A DNA stretch of 64,000 nucleotides from Bacteroidota bacterium. Its GTDB lineage: Bacteria; Bacteroidota; Bacteroidia; B-17B0; Aurantibacillaceae. How positions within the stretch are numbered: position 1 is the first letter of the stretch; each line of letters opens with the position of its first letter. The stretch is taken from contig JAAFIL010000006.1 in NCBI GenBank assembly GCA_013297775.1, positions 62,001 through 126,000 of the forward strand, written 5' to 3'. Below, one piece after another: positions 9,078 through 17,268 of the stretch. Both the position numbers and the translations under genes were made by a program. The notes under the pieces were generated by a model, which saw only the letters and a program-made list of their open reading frames with translations, was not told where the DNA came from and ran no database searches.

Positions 9078-10324
9078 TAGTCTTCGAGGCTGTATATTAA
9101 CAAACCGCTTCTCATTTTAGGTTCGACCCACGTACTTTTGGGAGGCATGGAGTTATTAGTATCCGCAATCCACTTTAAGTGTTCCATTGTTACTGGATAT
9201 AGACCAAATGCTACTTCGGCCTTGCCATCATCTACAGTAGCCTTCAGGGCTTCGGGACCTTTAATACCTGAAATGAAACCAATGCGTTTATCAATTTTTA
9301 AATCGTGAATACCTAATATGGGTGATAAAATATAATCGGTTAAAATGCTGGCATCTAGGCTCCCCACAGGATCGTCGCTTTTATAAACACCTTCTTTTGC
9401 TTTTAAGGCGTACCATCTGCCTTCGGCGTACATGGATAGTTCGTGTTTTTGACGAGGTTTGAACACACTCGCTTCTATGGCGGTTACTACAAAATTTTCT
9501 TTTACTTGTGCGAGTAATCGGGTAATGCTAATTGCGCCTAAATCTTTTACGATGCGGTTATAGTCGTAAATGCGTAATTGATTTTCTGGAAAAAAAACGC
9601 CCAAGTAATAATTATAAGCTTCTCGCCCCGTATAATTTTTTTGTTGCGAACGGCGCAAACGTCCTAGTAGCGACGATGAAGCCGAACGGTGATGCCCATC
9701 GGCAATATAAATGGCTGGAATTTTTGCAAATTGTTCTTGCAATAATTTTATGGATTTACTTTTGTTGATAACCCACACGCTATGCCTTACTTTATCAGTA
9801 GTGGTAAAATCATAGTCGGGATAGTAGGTTAGTACATTTTGACACAAGGCATCTATTTCTGAGTCGTTGGGGTAACAAAATAAAACGGGTTCGGCATTAA
9901 ACTCACATACTTCTAAATAATCTTTTAATTTTTCTTCGCGTTGGGTTAATGTTTGTTCGTGTATTTTGATGGTGCCATTGATGTAATCGTCAATGCTGGT
10001 GCAGCCAATAATACCGATATAAGTATTGCCTTGTTTTACTTGGCGGTAAAGGTAATAGCATGGTTTTTCGTCACGTAAAAAAACGTGTTCGTTAATAAAA
10101 GATTTGAATCGTTTTTTTATTTTATACAGGCGTTCACGCGATCCGGGTTTAGTTTTTACACCATCTTCAAAATCGGGATTAATAACATGTAGAAACGAGT
10201 AGGGGTTACCTGCTAGTTTATCTTTTAATTCGGAGGTGTTATACCCATCTACCGAACGCGAAGCCACTAAATGGACTTTATCTCGTTCGGGACGTATGGC
10301 TTTAAAGGGAATAACAGTGGCCAT
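9077..10324 (-). CDS. DUF1015 family protein
   Basis: 415 residues, full length for DUF1015 (PF06245). Recognisable landmarks are the N-terminal PFKAIRPERDKV, NPYSFLHVINPDFED, the hallmark IYIADGHHRSASSS near residue 208, and GLYPVTMEHLKWIADTNNSMPPKSTWVEPKMRSG at the C-terminus in pieces. The biochemical function is not established; the family is often next to serA and serC, as here, 10 nt after serA. A role linked to serine or phosphoserine metabolism is therefore guilt by association. The stop codon overlaps the next start by one base. Confidence 0.92.
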   Translation of the reverse strand: MATVIPFKAIRPERDKVHLVASRSVDGYNTSELKDKLAGNPYSFLHVINPDFEDGVKTKPGSRERLYKIKKRFKSFINEHVFLRDEKPCYYLYRQVKQGNTYIGIIGCTSIDDYINGTIKIHEQTLTQREEKLKDYLEVCEFNAEPVLFCYPNDSEIDALCQNVLTYYPDYDFTTTDKVRHSVWVINKSKSIKLLQEQFAKIPAIYIADGHHRSASSSLLGRLRRSQQKNYTGREAYNYYLGVFFPENQLRIYDYNRIVKDLGAISITRLLAQVKENFVVTAIEASVFKPRQKHELSMYAEGRWYALKAKEGVYKSDDPVGSLDASILTDYILSPILGIHDLKIDKRIGFISGIKGPEALKATVDDGKAEVAFGLYPVTMEHLKWIADTNNSMPPKSTWVEPKMRSGLLIYSLED

Positions 10325-10334
10325 CGTTATTAAA

Positions 10335-11291
10335 TTAAGTAGTTAAGGCATCTATTAATTTTTCGGCTAACTCAACACCAATTCGTTCTTGGGCTTCGTT
10401 GGTGGCAGCCCCAATGTGCGGTGTTAAGGAAATACGTGGGTGATTTAAAATGGCCAAACTCGGACGCGGTTCGTTTTCAAATACATCTAAACATGCGTGT
10501 AAAATTTGTCCGCTGTTTAGGGCTTCTAACAAGTCGTCCTCGTCAATAACACCACCACGCGAGGCATTCACTAAAATTACTCCTTTTTTCATGGAGGCTA
10601 TTTCGTGGCGCGAAATGAGTTTACCACCTGGCACGTGAAAGGTTACAAAATCACTATTTTGAATTACTTTATCTAAACCAACCGTTTTAATGGGGAGTTG
10701 AAGCGTTTGGGGCAATCCTTCTATTTCGAGTTCAATGGTGGCATCGCTTACAAACGGATCAAAGGCTAAAACTTTCATGCCTAAGCCCAATGCCATTTTA
10801 GCTACATATTGTCCAATGCGTCCGAAACCAACAATACCCATCGTTTTGCCACGTAGTTCTATGCCCTTGGCATATTTCTTTTTTAAGTCGTCAAATTTAT
10901 CGTGTCCGTTTTGAGGCATTTGACGATTGCTGTCGTACAAAAAACGAACGGCGGTGAATAGATGTGCAAATACCAATTCTGCTACCGAATTACTGGAGGC
11001 AGCGGGCGTATTAATGACCTGAATATTTTTTGATTTGGCATAGTCCACATCAATATTATCCATGCCTACTCCACCTCGTGCAATTACTTTTAAGTTGGGG
11101 CAAGCGTCTATCAGTTCTTTGCGCACTTTGGTAGCACTGCGAACAGTAAGTGCCACGTAATTTTTATCGTTGATCTCGTCGGCTAGTTTTTCTTGTGCTA
11201 CTTTATCGGTAACTACACTAAAGCCTGCTTTTTCTAATAAGGCTTTTCCTACTTCGTCTATGCCATCGTTGGCTAATATTTTTTTACTCAT
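10335..11291 (-). CDS. serA: D-3-phosphoglycerate dehydrogenase (short form)
   Basis: 318 residues. Oxidises 3-phosphoglycerate to 3-phosphohydroxypyruvate, the first step of serine synthesis, in the cytoplasm with NAD. The Rossmann motif GIVGFGRIGQYVAKMA, the active-site Arg in NASRGGVIDEDDL, Glu in DVFENEPRP and His in LTPHIGAAT are all present. It ends directly after the catalytic core, so it lacks the ACT regulatory domain of long SerA enzymes and should not show ACT-mediated serine feedback. It lies 28 nt after serC and 10 nt before the DUF1015 gene. A TACGTTTTG element 12 nt before the ATG could give it an internal promoter. Confidence 0.94.
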   Translation of the reverse strand: MSKKILANDGIDEVGKALLEKAGFSVVTDKVAQEKLADEINDKNYVALTVRSATKVRKELIDACPNLKVIARGGVGMDNIDVDYAKSKNIQVINTPAASSNSVAELVFAHLFTAVRFLYDSNRQMPQNGHDKFDDLKKKYAKGIELRGKTMGIVGFGRIGQYVAKMALGLGMKVLAFDPFVSDATIELEIEGLPQTLQLPIKTVGLDKVIQNSDFVTFHVPGGKLISRHEIASMKKGVILVNASRGGVIDEDDLLEALNSGQILHACLDVFENEPRPSLAILNHPRISLTPHIGAATNEAQERIGVELAEKLIDALTT

Positions 11292-11319
11292 AGTTTAGAT
11301 TAGCAAAACGTAATTTAAA

Positions 11320-12396
11320 TTAATGCGCATATTTTGATTCAAATTCTTTCATGGCTTCTACCAATACCGTTACGCTTTCTAAGGGTAGGGCATTGTATAA
11401 AGAGGCGCGATAACCACCAACATCGCGGTGGCCTTTGAGTCCACTTAAATTATATTGTTTGGTTAGTTTATCAAATTGTTCTTCGTACTCGGGTTTGGTT
11501 GGTAAAAAGCAAACGTTCATGTGGCTACGATCTTCTGTTTCAACGGTGCCAACAAAGCAACTATTGCGGTCAATTTCGTTGTACAACAAATCGGCTTTTT
11601 GTTGATTTATTTTTTCAATCCAATCTACACCGCCGTTTTGTTTTAACCAACGCAAGGTGAGCATGCTCACATACACCGGAAATACGGGTGGCGTGTTGTA
11701 CATGCTTTCGCCTTTGGCATGTACTTGGTAATCGAGCATGGAAAGCATTTTGCGGGTTTGTTTACCTAACAAGTTTTTCTTAATCATAATCATGGTGCTG
11801 CCCGCAGGACCCATGTTTTTTTGTGCGCCGGCATAAATTAAGTCAAATTGTTTGGCATCTATTCGGCGGCTAAATAAATCGCTACTCATGTCGCATACCA
11901 TTGGTACGGGGCAATTGGGGAAACTTTTCATTTGTGCGCCATAAATGGTATTGTTGGAGGTGCAATGAAAATAATCAACATCGTTAGGAATGGTGTAGCC
12001 TTTAGGGATGTAGTTAAATTTTTTATCTTCGGATGAAGCTAATACGTTTACGTTACCTAAAATTTTGGCTTCTTTAATGGCTTTAGTAGCCCAAACACCA
12101 GTATTAATATAGGCCGCAGAGCCATGGTCGCTTAGTAAATTGTAAGGAACCATTGCAAACTGTAAGCTGGCACCTCCGCCTAAATACATGACTTCGTATT
12201 CATCGCCTACTTCAAATAAATCTTTCACGAGTTGACGGGCTTCGTCCATAACGGCCACATAATTTTTACTTCGGTGAGAAATTTCGAGTAGCGATAAGTT
12301 TAAGTTATCAAAATTAAGACAAGCCTCTGATGCTTGCTTTAAAACTTCGGCGGGCAGTATGCCAGGACCCGCACTAAAATTGTGCACTTTTTCCAT
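11320..12396 (-). CDS. serC: Phosphoserine aminotransferase
   Basis: 358 residues, typical SerC length. PLP enzyme converting 3-phosphohydroxypyruvate and glutamate to phosphoserine, and probably also acting in pyridoxal phosphate synthesis. The N-terminal HNFSAGPGILPAEVL signature, the PLP-binding lysine in LIYAGAQKNMGPAGS and the C-terminal LKGHRDVGGYRASLYNALP are unmistakable. It is the first gene of the minus-strand serC-serA-DUF1015-FemAB row. Upstream is a kilobase gap with repeats, so the serine operon starts here. No serine-specific regulatory element was recognised. Confidence 0.97.
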   Translation of the reverse strand: MEKVHNFSAGPGILPAEVLKQASEACLNFDNLNLSLLEISHRSKNYVAVMDEARQLVKDLFEVGDEYEVMYLGGGASLQFAMVPYNLLSDHGSAAYINTGVWATKAIKEAKILGNVNVLASSEDKKFNYIPKGYTIPNDVDYFHCTSNNTIYGAQMKSFPNCPVPMVCDMSSDLFSRRIDAKQFDLIYAGAQKNMGPAGSTMIMIKKNLLGKQTRKMLSMLDYQVHAKGESMYNTPPVFPVYVSMLTLRWLKQNGGVDWIEKINQQKADLLYNEIDRNSCFVGTVETEDRSHMNVCFLPTKPEYEEQFDKLTKQYNLSGLKGHRDVGGYRASLYNALPLESVTVLVEAMKEFESKYAH

Positions 12397-12700
12397 AAAA
12401 CAATTTGCTGTTAAAAGATGGGTGAAGTTAACAGAAAAAATGGGGATGCACTAATTTTTTATGTGAAGATATTTAATAGTATTTAGCCTTTTGGAATGTG
12501 TTAATCTTTGATCCTTTTTTTTAATTCTACTTTGTTAGAACTGTTTGCTGTAGCTCAGGTTATGCTTGCGCTTCCATAATCTTTTGTTTTATTGGGTGTC
12601 AGCCTCATACTAAGATTTCTGTTGCATAATGTAGGTCAAATGTAATGTGTGATGTGTTTTTATCAATTTCAAAAACGGTAAATTACAAAGCAACACCCCC
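12397..12700. other. AT-rich gap upstream of serC, no gene seen
   Basis: No convincing coding frame or RNA gene was found in these 304 bases. They should hold the serC promoter (minus strand), but no clear TAnnTTTG element near the start codon was identified. The repeat elements begin at 12701. Confidence 0.4.
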
Positions 12701-12839
12701 CTCGCCCTTGTTTGAGCATTAGTGGAAACGAGGACGGGTTAAACGGGAGTTTGTAACGCCCACACCATAGCTTTATCTACGTTACAAACGCAGTTCTTAA
12801 ACGTCCTCGTTACGCTTCGCTAAACAAGGACGAGATAGG
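12701..12839 (+). repeat. Type-1 palindromic repeat, copy 1a
   Basis: A roughly 139-bp element that can fold into one long imperfect hairpin. The left arm (12701-12760, beginning CTCGCCCTTGTTTGAGC) is nearly complementary to the right arm (12779-12834, ending AACAAGGACGAG), with a short loop near 12761-12778. A second copy follows 60 bp later in the same orientation and a third lies inverted at 40380-40517. The element has no plausible coding function. Confidence 0.85.
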
Positions 12840-12899
12840 TGTAATTAACCTATTTAATATATTAAGCGTTGCTGAATTCCTCTTTCCTCCTCGCTCCCC

Positions 12900-13037
12900 C
12901 TCGCCCTTGTTTGAGCGTTAGCGGAAACGAGGACGGGTTAAACGGGCGTTTGTAACGCCCACACCATCACTTTATCTGCGTTACAAACGCAGTTCTTAAA
13001 CGTCCTCGTTACGCTTCGCTAAACAAGGACGAGATAG
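12900..13037 (+). repeat. Type-1 palindromic repeat, copy 1b
   Basis: Same element as at 12701, differing at a handful of positions (for example GAGCGTTAGCGG in place of GAGCATTAGTGG). The arms around CCCTTGTTTGAGCG and CGCTAAACAAGGACG pair across the loop near 12961-12975. It is followed after 33 bp by a type-2 element, giving a 1-1-2 array. Confidence 0.85.
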
Positions 13038-13070
13038 GGGTTTCATTTTAATTTAAGATAAACTTTTTTG

Positions 13071-13385
13071 TGTGAGGGATATTTCGACTTTGCTCACTAT
13101 AAATTCGGCAGCAGCCCAATGCGGGCGTTGGCGTGCTTTTGTGCGAGCGAGGAGGGGTAAAAGTCCTGTGGACTTTTGAGCCAGAGTGTCTGAGAGCAGT
13201 TGAGAAGCCAGCGGGTGCAGAAGCCTAGAAGCTAACGCACCCGCAACAAAAGCCGCCAAAACCACATTGGCTAAAGCGGATAGCCTGACTTCAACTTTAA
13301 GTATAACCATTTAATTATACAAACTGCTACGACCTAAGCCAAGCATTAGAAATAGACAAGGGGGTACGCCCAACAAATAAAGTAA
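13071..13385 (+). repeat. Type-2 hairpin repeat, copy 2a with conserved flank
   Basis: Begins TGTGAGGGATATTTCG and has inverted arms at 13114-13145 (GCCCAATGCGGGCG, then GCGTGCTTTTGTG) and 13245-13272 (CAACAAAAGCCGCC, then CACATTGGCT), with a variable loop of about 100 bp. The core ends near 13290 (GATAGCCTGAC). About 60 bp further is a conserved tag AAATAGACAAGGGGGTACGC (13350-13369) that recurs beside every full copy in this window. Any reading frame inside it is incidental. Confidence 0.82.
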
Positions 13386-13456
13386 CAAGTAAATAGTGTA
13401 GGGCAAGTGTTTTTTGAGGTTTTATATCAAACGTTGTAGCGTATTATTTTCTGCGT

Positions 13457-15490
13457 TTAAAGTTTTAAAACCTTTACCGATGCGTCTTTTAGATAGACCA
13501 GTAAATACCCTTGTGGCAATACGTTGAGGCTTTTTACATTTCCATAAATGATTTTTTGATTGGCATTTAGTAGTTCGTTATTTTCGTTGGTTTGGCGTTG
13601 GTAAAAGCCTTTCGCAATGTAAGTAATGGTGCCTTCGGTTTCCATTAATTCTCCGCCAGCGAGGTTTAGTAAATACGTTTTCGATTTTCGTTTAACAATG
13701 GCAAGGCTGTCTTTAAAATCTTCGGCTTGTTCGTATTTGTAGGGGATAACCAAGTTTAGTTTTCGGTTTACAAATCCATATTTATTTTTTCGTTTTACTT
13801 TGATGAGGCCTTGGCTGGCAAACGCAATTTCGTCGTAAACGCCAAAGTCTATAGTGATGCGTCCGTTACCATCCATAAATGCTTGCTGTTCTTTTTTGAG
13901 CAAGCGCAAGACAAAACCATTGGTGTAATACGTGGCTGTTTTTTCTTTTTTAAAGTCATAGTTTACCTCCGACATAAAACAACCTTTGCCGCTGTAGTAG
14001 CCATATAAATTATTTTTTACTGCAATGAAAATATTTTTGCCTGCATAGAGTAGTTGATCGAATTTGGGTTCTAAAATGGTTTCGTTACTTGCATTAATTA
14101 AACCATAGTGGTTGTTGAGTTGCACAATGGCAATGCCGTACTCGTTGAAGTCTGAAATCCATTGGTAGTGCGGGCGGCTTACATTTCCTAGTTTATCTAT
14201 AAAACCAAATAGTCCGTCTTCTTCAATGTAAGCTTTTTCATTTTTAAAGTCTCCTATTTTAGTAAAACGTGGTGGCACAATTACTTGTGCGTATTTATCA
14301 AGCGTACCAAATTTATTGGCTTGTTTCACCACATAAACGTCATTACTGAGTTCGGATACATCGTCGTAGAACCCCGATATTTGTTGACCTTGGCGATTGA
14401 TGAAAAACCATTGATTGTTTAGCATAGCAGCGGCAATGCCATTTTTAAAATCGTAGGCTTCGGTATAGTAACGATTAAAAACATTTTGATTTTCTTTATT
14501 GATGAAAAAGACGGAGTCGCCTTTTGTTACTAAGGCCAGACCTTCGGAAAAGGCATTTACTTTATCGAATTGTGGCGCAATGGCAATGTGTGAGGCGGTG
14601 TCTATAAAGCCTTGTAGATCGCCAGCCTCGTAAGGCAGTAACGTGTAATTGTTGAGTTTAATTTCTTTTAAAATGCTGGTTTTAAATGGAAAATCGGGAT
14701 AGTCGTTTAAAAAACCTTGTAATTCTTGGTTCGAGTAGGCTTTTACTGAAAGAGCAAATAATAATTTCCAAGCCTCGGGTGTTTGGTACGATTGTGGGTA
14801 GGTTTTTACATACGTGGCTAATCCTTCTTTGTTGGCATTTGTTTTGTAGATATTGAATAAAGCGTCTTGTGCGTTGGTGCTAAAACTGGTATTGGGATAA
14901 CGCTTTAAATAATTTTTAAAGGCCTCTTCTGTTTTAGATTCGGTAAGTTTTGCATACAGTTGGCGGTCATAAACTTTTTGAGCATCGTTTAATAAATAAT
15001 TTTGTGGATAGGTTAGTAATAACTGATGTGTGGTGTCGCAGTTATTAATGCGAACCATTTTTTCTAAAATCAACTCATCGCGCAATTGCAAAGCTGATTG
15101 GATGATAGACGCACTGCAATGCGATTGCCGTTTTAAAAACTGTTCAATTAGTTCAACGTTGTTTTTGTTTTCGATGCGTTTTAAATAGGTTCGAGCAACG
15201 CTATCGCAAAATGTGGCAATGGCATTACTATCCACTTTAAAATCTTTATAGGTAAACGTTGCGGGCTTAGTTTTATTGAAAAATAATTTAGCTAAAGCAC
15301 CATATTTAACCGCACTGTCTAATTGATGAAAGGGATTATCTTGCCGACGGTAAATGATAGCTAAGCCATAAGCTGCTGCCGCATTTTCGTGTTTAACAAG
15401 CTGCGAAAATTGTTTTTTAGCTTTAAAATAATCGTAAATGCGAAGTGCTTCGTACGCCGAATTTAGTTTAGACGCATGGCAAACTGGCAA
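13457..15490 (-). CDS. WG-repeat protein, probably secreted; start codon unusual
   Basis: 677 residues from the only canonical start in frame (TTG at 15490). Residues about 1-270 are helical and TPR-like (for example ALFNIYKTNANKEGLATYVKT in part), and residues about 280-670 hold a series of WG repeats (GFIDTASHIAIAPQFDKV, GFIDKLGNVSRPHYQW, GLINASNETILEPKFDQL, GFVNRKLNLVIPYKYEQA). Such repeats form beta-rich binding modules of unknown ligand. The frame stays open upstream to 15562 and encodes a textbook signal peptide, SIVRFFAYLFILTALPVCHA, but with no ATG, GTG or TTG. An ATC at 15535, just behind a promoter-like TACTTTTG, is the best-placed start. Either a non-standard start or a lost ATG is implied. 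Confidence 0.82.
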   Translation of the reverse strand: MPVCHASKLNSAYEALRIYDYFKAKKQFSQLVKHENAAAAYGLAIIYRRQDNPFHQLDSAVKYGALAKLFFNKTKPATFTYKDFKVDSNAIATFCDSVARTYLKRIENKNNVELIEQFLKRQSHCSASIIQSALQLRDELILEKMVRINNCDTTHQLLLTYPQNYLLNDAQKVYDRQLYAKLTESKTEEAFKNYLKRYPNTSFSTNAQDALFNIYKTNANKEGLATYVKTYPQSYQTPEAWKLLFALSVKAYSNQELQGFLNDYPDFPFKTSILKEIKLNNYTLLPYEAGDLQGFIDTASHIAIAPQFDKVNAFSEGLALVTKGDSVFFINKENQNVFNRYYTEAYDFKNGIAAAMLNNQWFFINRQGQQISGFYDDVSELSNDVYVVKQANKFGTLDKYAQVIVPPRFTKIGDFKNEKAYIEEDGLFGFIDKLGNVSRPHYQWISDFNEYGIAIVQLNNHYGLINASNETILEPKFDQLLYAGKNIFIAVKNNLYGYYSGKGCFMSEVNYDFKKEKTATYYTNGFVLRLLKKEQQAFMDGNGRITIDFGVYDEIAFASQGLIKVKRKNKYGFVNRKLNLVIPYKYEQAEDFKDSLAIVKRKSKTYLLNLAGGELMETEGTITYIAKGFYQRQTNENNELLNANQKIIYGNVKSLNVLPQGYLLVYLKDASVKVLKL

Positions 15491-15537
15491 AGCCGTTAAA
15501 ATAAATAAATATGCAAAAAAACGAACGATACTGATGG

Positions 15538-15553
15538 CAAAAGTATAACTTTG
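15538..15553. promoter_or_regulatory. Overlapping divergent -7 elements
   Basis: CAAAAGTATAACTTTG reads as TATAACTTTG on the plus strand (18 nt before the small membrane protein at 15571) and TATACTTTTG on the minus strand (2 nt before the ATC proposed as start of the WG protein). Both match the TAnnTTTG consensus and share the central TATA, so the two genes may compete for RNA polymerase. Confidence 0.45.
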
Positions 15554-15570
15554 TAATCAAATTACGCATT

Positions 15571-15762
15571 ATGTTTACAACAGGACGTATAATCTTTACT
15601 TTAATCTTTGTAATTGCATTCATTATTGGAATTGTTTATAGTTACAGAAAGGAGAAGGGAACGCAAAAAATACATTATAAAAAGACGTATTTAATTTTGA
15701 TAGGACTCCTAGTTTTTATGACTCTTTTATTCTTAATTGTTAAAATGAAGAAATTTTTTTGA
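15571..15762 (+). CDS. Small two-helix membrane protein
   Basis: 63 residues. Two hydrophobic segments, about residues 6-24 (IIFTLIFVIAFIIGIVYSY) and 41-58 (LILIGLLVFMTLLFLIVK), are joined by a basic loop, YRKEKGTQKIHYKK, which should face the cytoplasm. The sequence resembles small conserved Bacteroidota membrane proteins without known function. A TATAACTTTG promoter element lies just upstream, and codon use looks like the neighbours, so I regard it as a real gene rather than a chance frame. Confidence 0.75.
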   Translation: MFTTGRIIFTLIFVIAFIIGIVYSYRKEKGTQKIHYKKTYLILIGLLVFMTLLFLIVKMKKFF

Positions 15763-15790
15763 TTCATCGATAAAAAACATATCTTCGTAG

Positions 15791-15798
15791 TAAATTTG
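15791..15798 (+). promoter_or_regulatory. -7 element (TAAATTTG) before secreted protein gene
   Basis: TAAATTTG ends 6 nt before the ATG at 15805. The TTG at 15796, in frame with the gene, lies inside this element, so translation should start at the ATG. Confidence 0.45.
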
Positions 15799-15804
15799 GA
15801 AATC

Positions 15805-16590
15805 ATGAAAAAGATTCTAACATACTTTTTAACTTTTGTGGTAGCTTGTTTAACGCAAGCCAGCACTTTGGTTTTGGAGGGGAAATATCAGAACAAAAAT
15901 GTATTTGTTCAAAATTTCTTTGGAAATAGTGGCGTTGGTTTTTGTGCGCAAGAAATAAAAGTAAATGGTCGCATTACTACTGACGAAACCAATTCGAGCG
16001 CATTTGAAATTGATTTGGCCTCTTTGCAATTAAAGTTTGGCGACAAGGTGCTTATCGAAATTACGCACAAAGAAGGGTGTATGCCAAAAGTTTTAAATCC
16101 TGAAGATTTAAAGCCAAAGCCATCGTTTGAAATGGTTAGTATGGCGGTTGCAGATAATGGACTATTAAAATGGACGACTAAAAATGAGTCGGGTTCGTTA
16201 CCTTTTATTATAGAACAATTCAAATGGAATAAATGGGTGCCTATTGGCGAGGTTAACGGTGTAGGCAGTCCTGATGCACACGATTATACATTTCAAGTGA
16301 GTATGCACAGCGGCGAAAATAAATACCGCGTTAAACAAACAGGTACAGGTACTTTTCCAAAATATTCTAGTGCAGTAACGTCTTTATCCTCCAAAGAAAA
16401 ACCAAGTTATGTCGTTTCAAAAGATGGTAAAGGTTTACAATTTTCGTCTGAAACCGCTTACGAAATATATGACAGTTATGGCATTGTTGTAAAAAAAGGT
16501 TTTGGTAACGAAATTAAAATCGAAAATTTACGGAGAGGTAAATTTTATTTGTGTTACGATAATGTAATGACCGATTTTGATAAACGCTAA
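15805..16590 (+). CDS. Secreted protein of unknown function, Fn3-like middle
   Basis: About 261 residues from the ATG at 15805. The signal peptide is MKKILTYFLTFVVACLTQAS. The next 80 residues (LVLEGKYQNKNVFVQN, VGFCAQEIKVNG) look like a small beta domain found in secreted Bacteroidota proteins. Residues about 100-190 (FEMVSMAVADNGLLKWTTKN, then ENKYRVKQTG) resemble a fibronectin-III/Ig-like sandwich, and the tail (IYDSYGIVVKKGFGNEIKI, then LRRGKFYLCYDN) looks like a degenerate T9SS type-A sorting domain. It is probably exported and possibly surface-attached. The exact function is not recognisable. Confidence 0.72.
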   Translation: MKKILTYFLTFVVACLTQASTLVLEGKYQNKNVFVQNFFGNSGVGFCAQEIKVNGRITTDETNSSAFEIDLASLQLKFGDKVLIEITHKEGCMPKVLNPEDLKPKPSFEMVSMAVADNGLLKWTTKNESGSLPFIIEQFKWNKWVPIGEVNGVGSPDAHDYTFQVSMHSGENKYRVKQTGTGTFPKYSSAVTSLSSKEKPSYVVSKDGKGLQFSSETAYEIYDSYGIVVKKGFGNEIKIENLRRGKFYLCYDNVMTDFDKR

Positions 16591-16594
16591 GGTA

Positions 16595-17221
16595 TTAAAT
16601 TTGCTTGAGCATAGCTTTCAGTTCATTTAAAATCATGGCTGTTGCACCCCAAACTACTCGACCCTCTACCTCAAAGTAGGGGGTTTTTAATGTATAGCCA
16701 GGCATAGGTTCTACCACGGTTTCTTTAACAATAGAATCGTTCATTAAATCGTTCAGGTATAATTTTAAAATATGTTCCACTTCGTTGGCTTGTGGTGTTA
16801 AATCGGGGGGCGAAAACGCATAATAGGCCAAGTAAGGTTGCACCAAAAAATTGCTGACAGGAATGTAAACCGAGGTAAGCGGTCGAAGCAATTCGATAGA
16901 TGCTTTTACACCAATTTCTTCGCGGCACTCGCGAACCGCCGTTGCCTCTAAGTTTGCATCTTCTTCTTCAAATTTTCCGCCGGGTAAACTGATTTGTTTG
17001 CTGTGTACCCCATTGTACTCGAACCGTTGTGTGAGCGGAATGAAGAATTGCCCCAAGGCATCTTCGCAAATTAAAATCATTACGGCACTTTGGCGAGCAT
17101 TTAATGAATGAAGCGAGTTAAGTGCGACTTTTTCGCGCTTTAGATGCGCCATTTGCCATTGTACTGTTTCGCCAGGTAGCGTTTGTTGAAGTAAAGCCTG
17201 AAATTGAGTTTTAAAATTCAT
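16595..17221 (-). CDS. NUDIX hydrolase, CoA-pyrophosphatase type
   Basis: 208 residues. The Nudix box reads GGKFEEEDANLEATAV then RECREEIGV; the catalytic REx2EE core is intact, while the spacing after GGK with an acidic run is that of NudL/YeaB-like coenzyme A pyrophosphatases rather than the canonical Gx5Ex7. SLPGGKFE and the downstream LTSVYIPVSNFLVQPYLAY also suit that subfamily. It would hydrolyse CoA or related nucleoside diphosphate compounds to adenosine 3',5'-bisphosphate and phosphopantetheine. It is divergent from ribBA, with 47 nt between starts. Substrate assignment is by family resemblance. Confidence 0.85.
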   Translation of the reverse strand: MNFKTQFQALLQQTLPGETVQWQMAHLKREKVALNSLHSLNARQSAVMILICEDALGQFFIPLTQRFEYNGVHSKQISLPGGKFEEEDANLEATAVRECREEIGVKASIELLRPLTSVYIPVSNFLVQPYLAYYAFSPPDLTPQANEVEHILKLYLNDLMNDSIVKETVVEPMPGYTLKTPYFEVEGRVVWGATAMILNELKAMLKQI

Positions 17222-17268
17222 GAATTGTAAACGAATATACAGTATTTTAGAGTAACTTTACGCCGCTT

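Noticed and set aside
13053-13310. Open frame of 85 codons on the minus strand, and similar frames at 19862-20044, 40176-40370, 40543-40782 and 59435-59623
   Set aside because: All lie inside type-2 repeats; they arise from the GC-rich hairpin sequence, are not alike as proteins between copies, and have no promoter or neighbours that support them.
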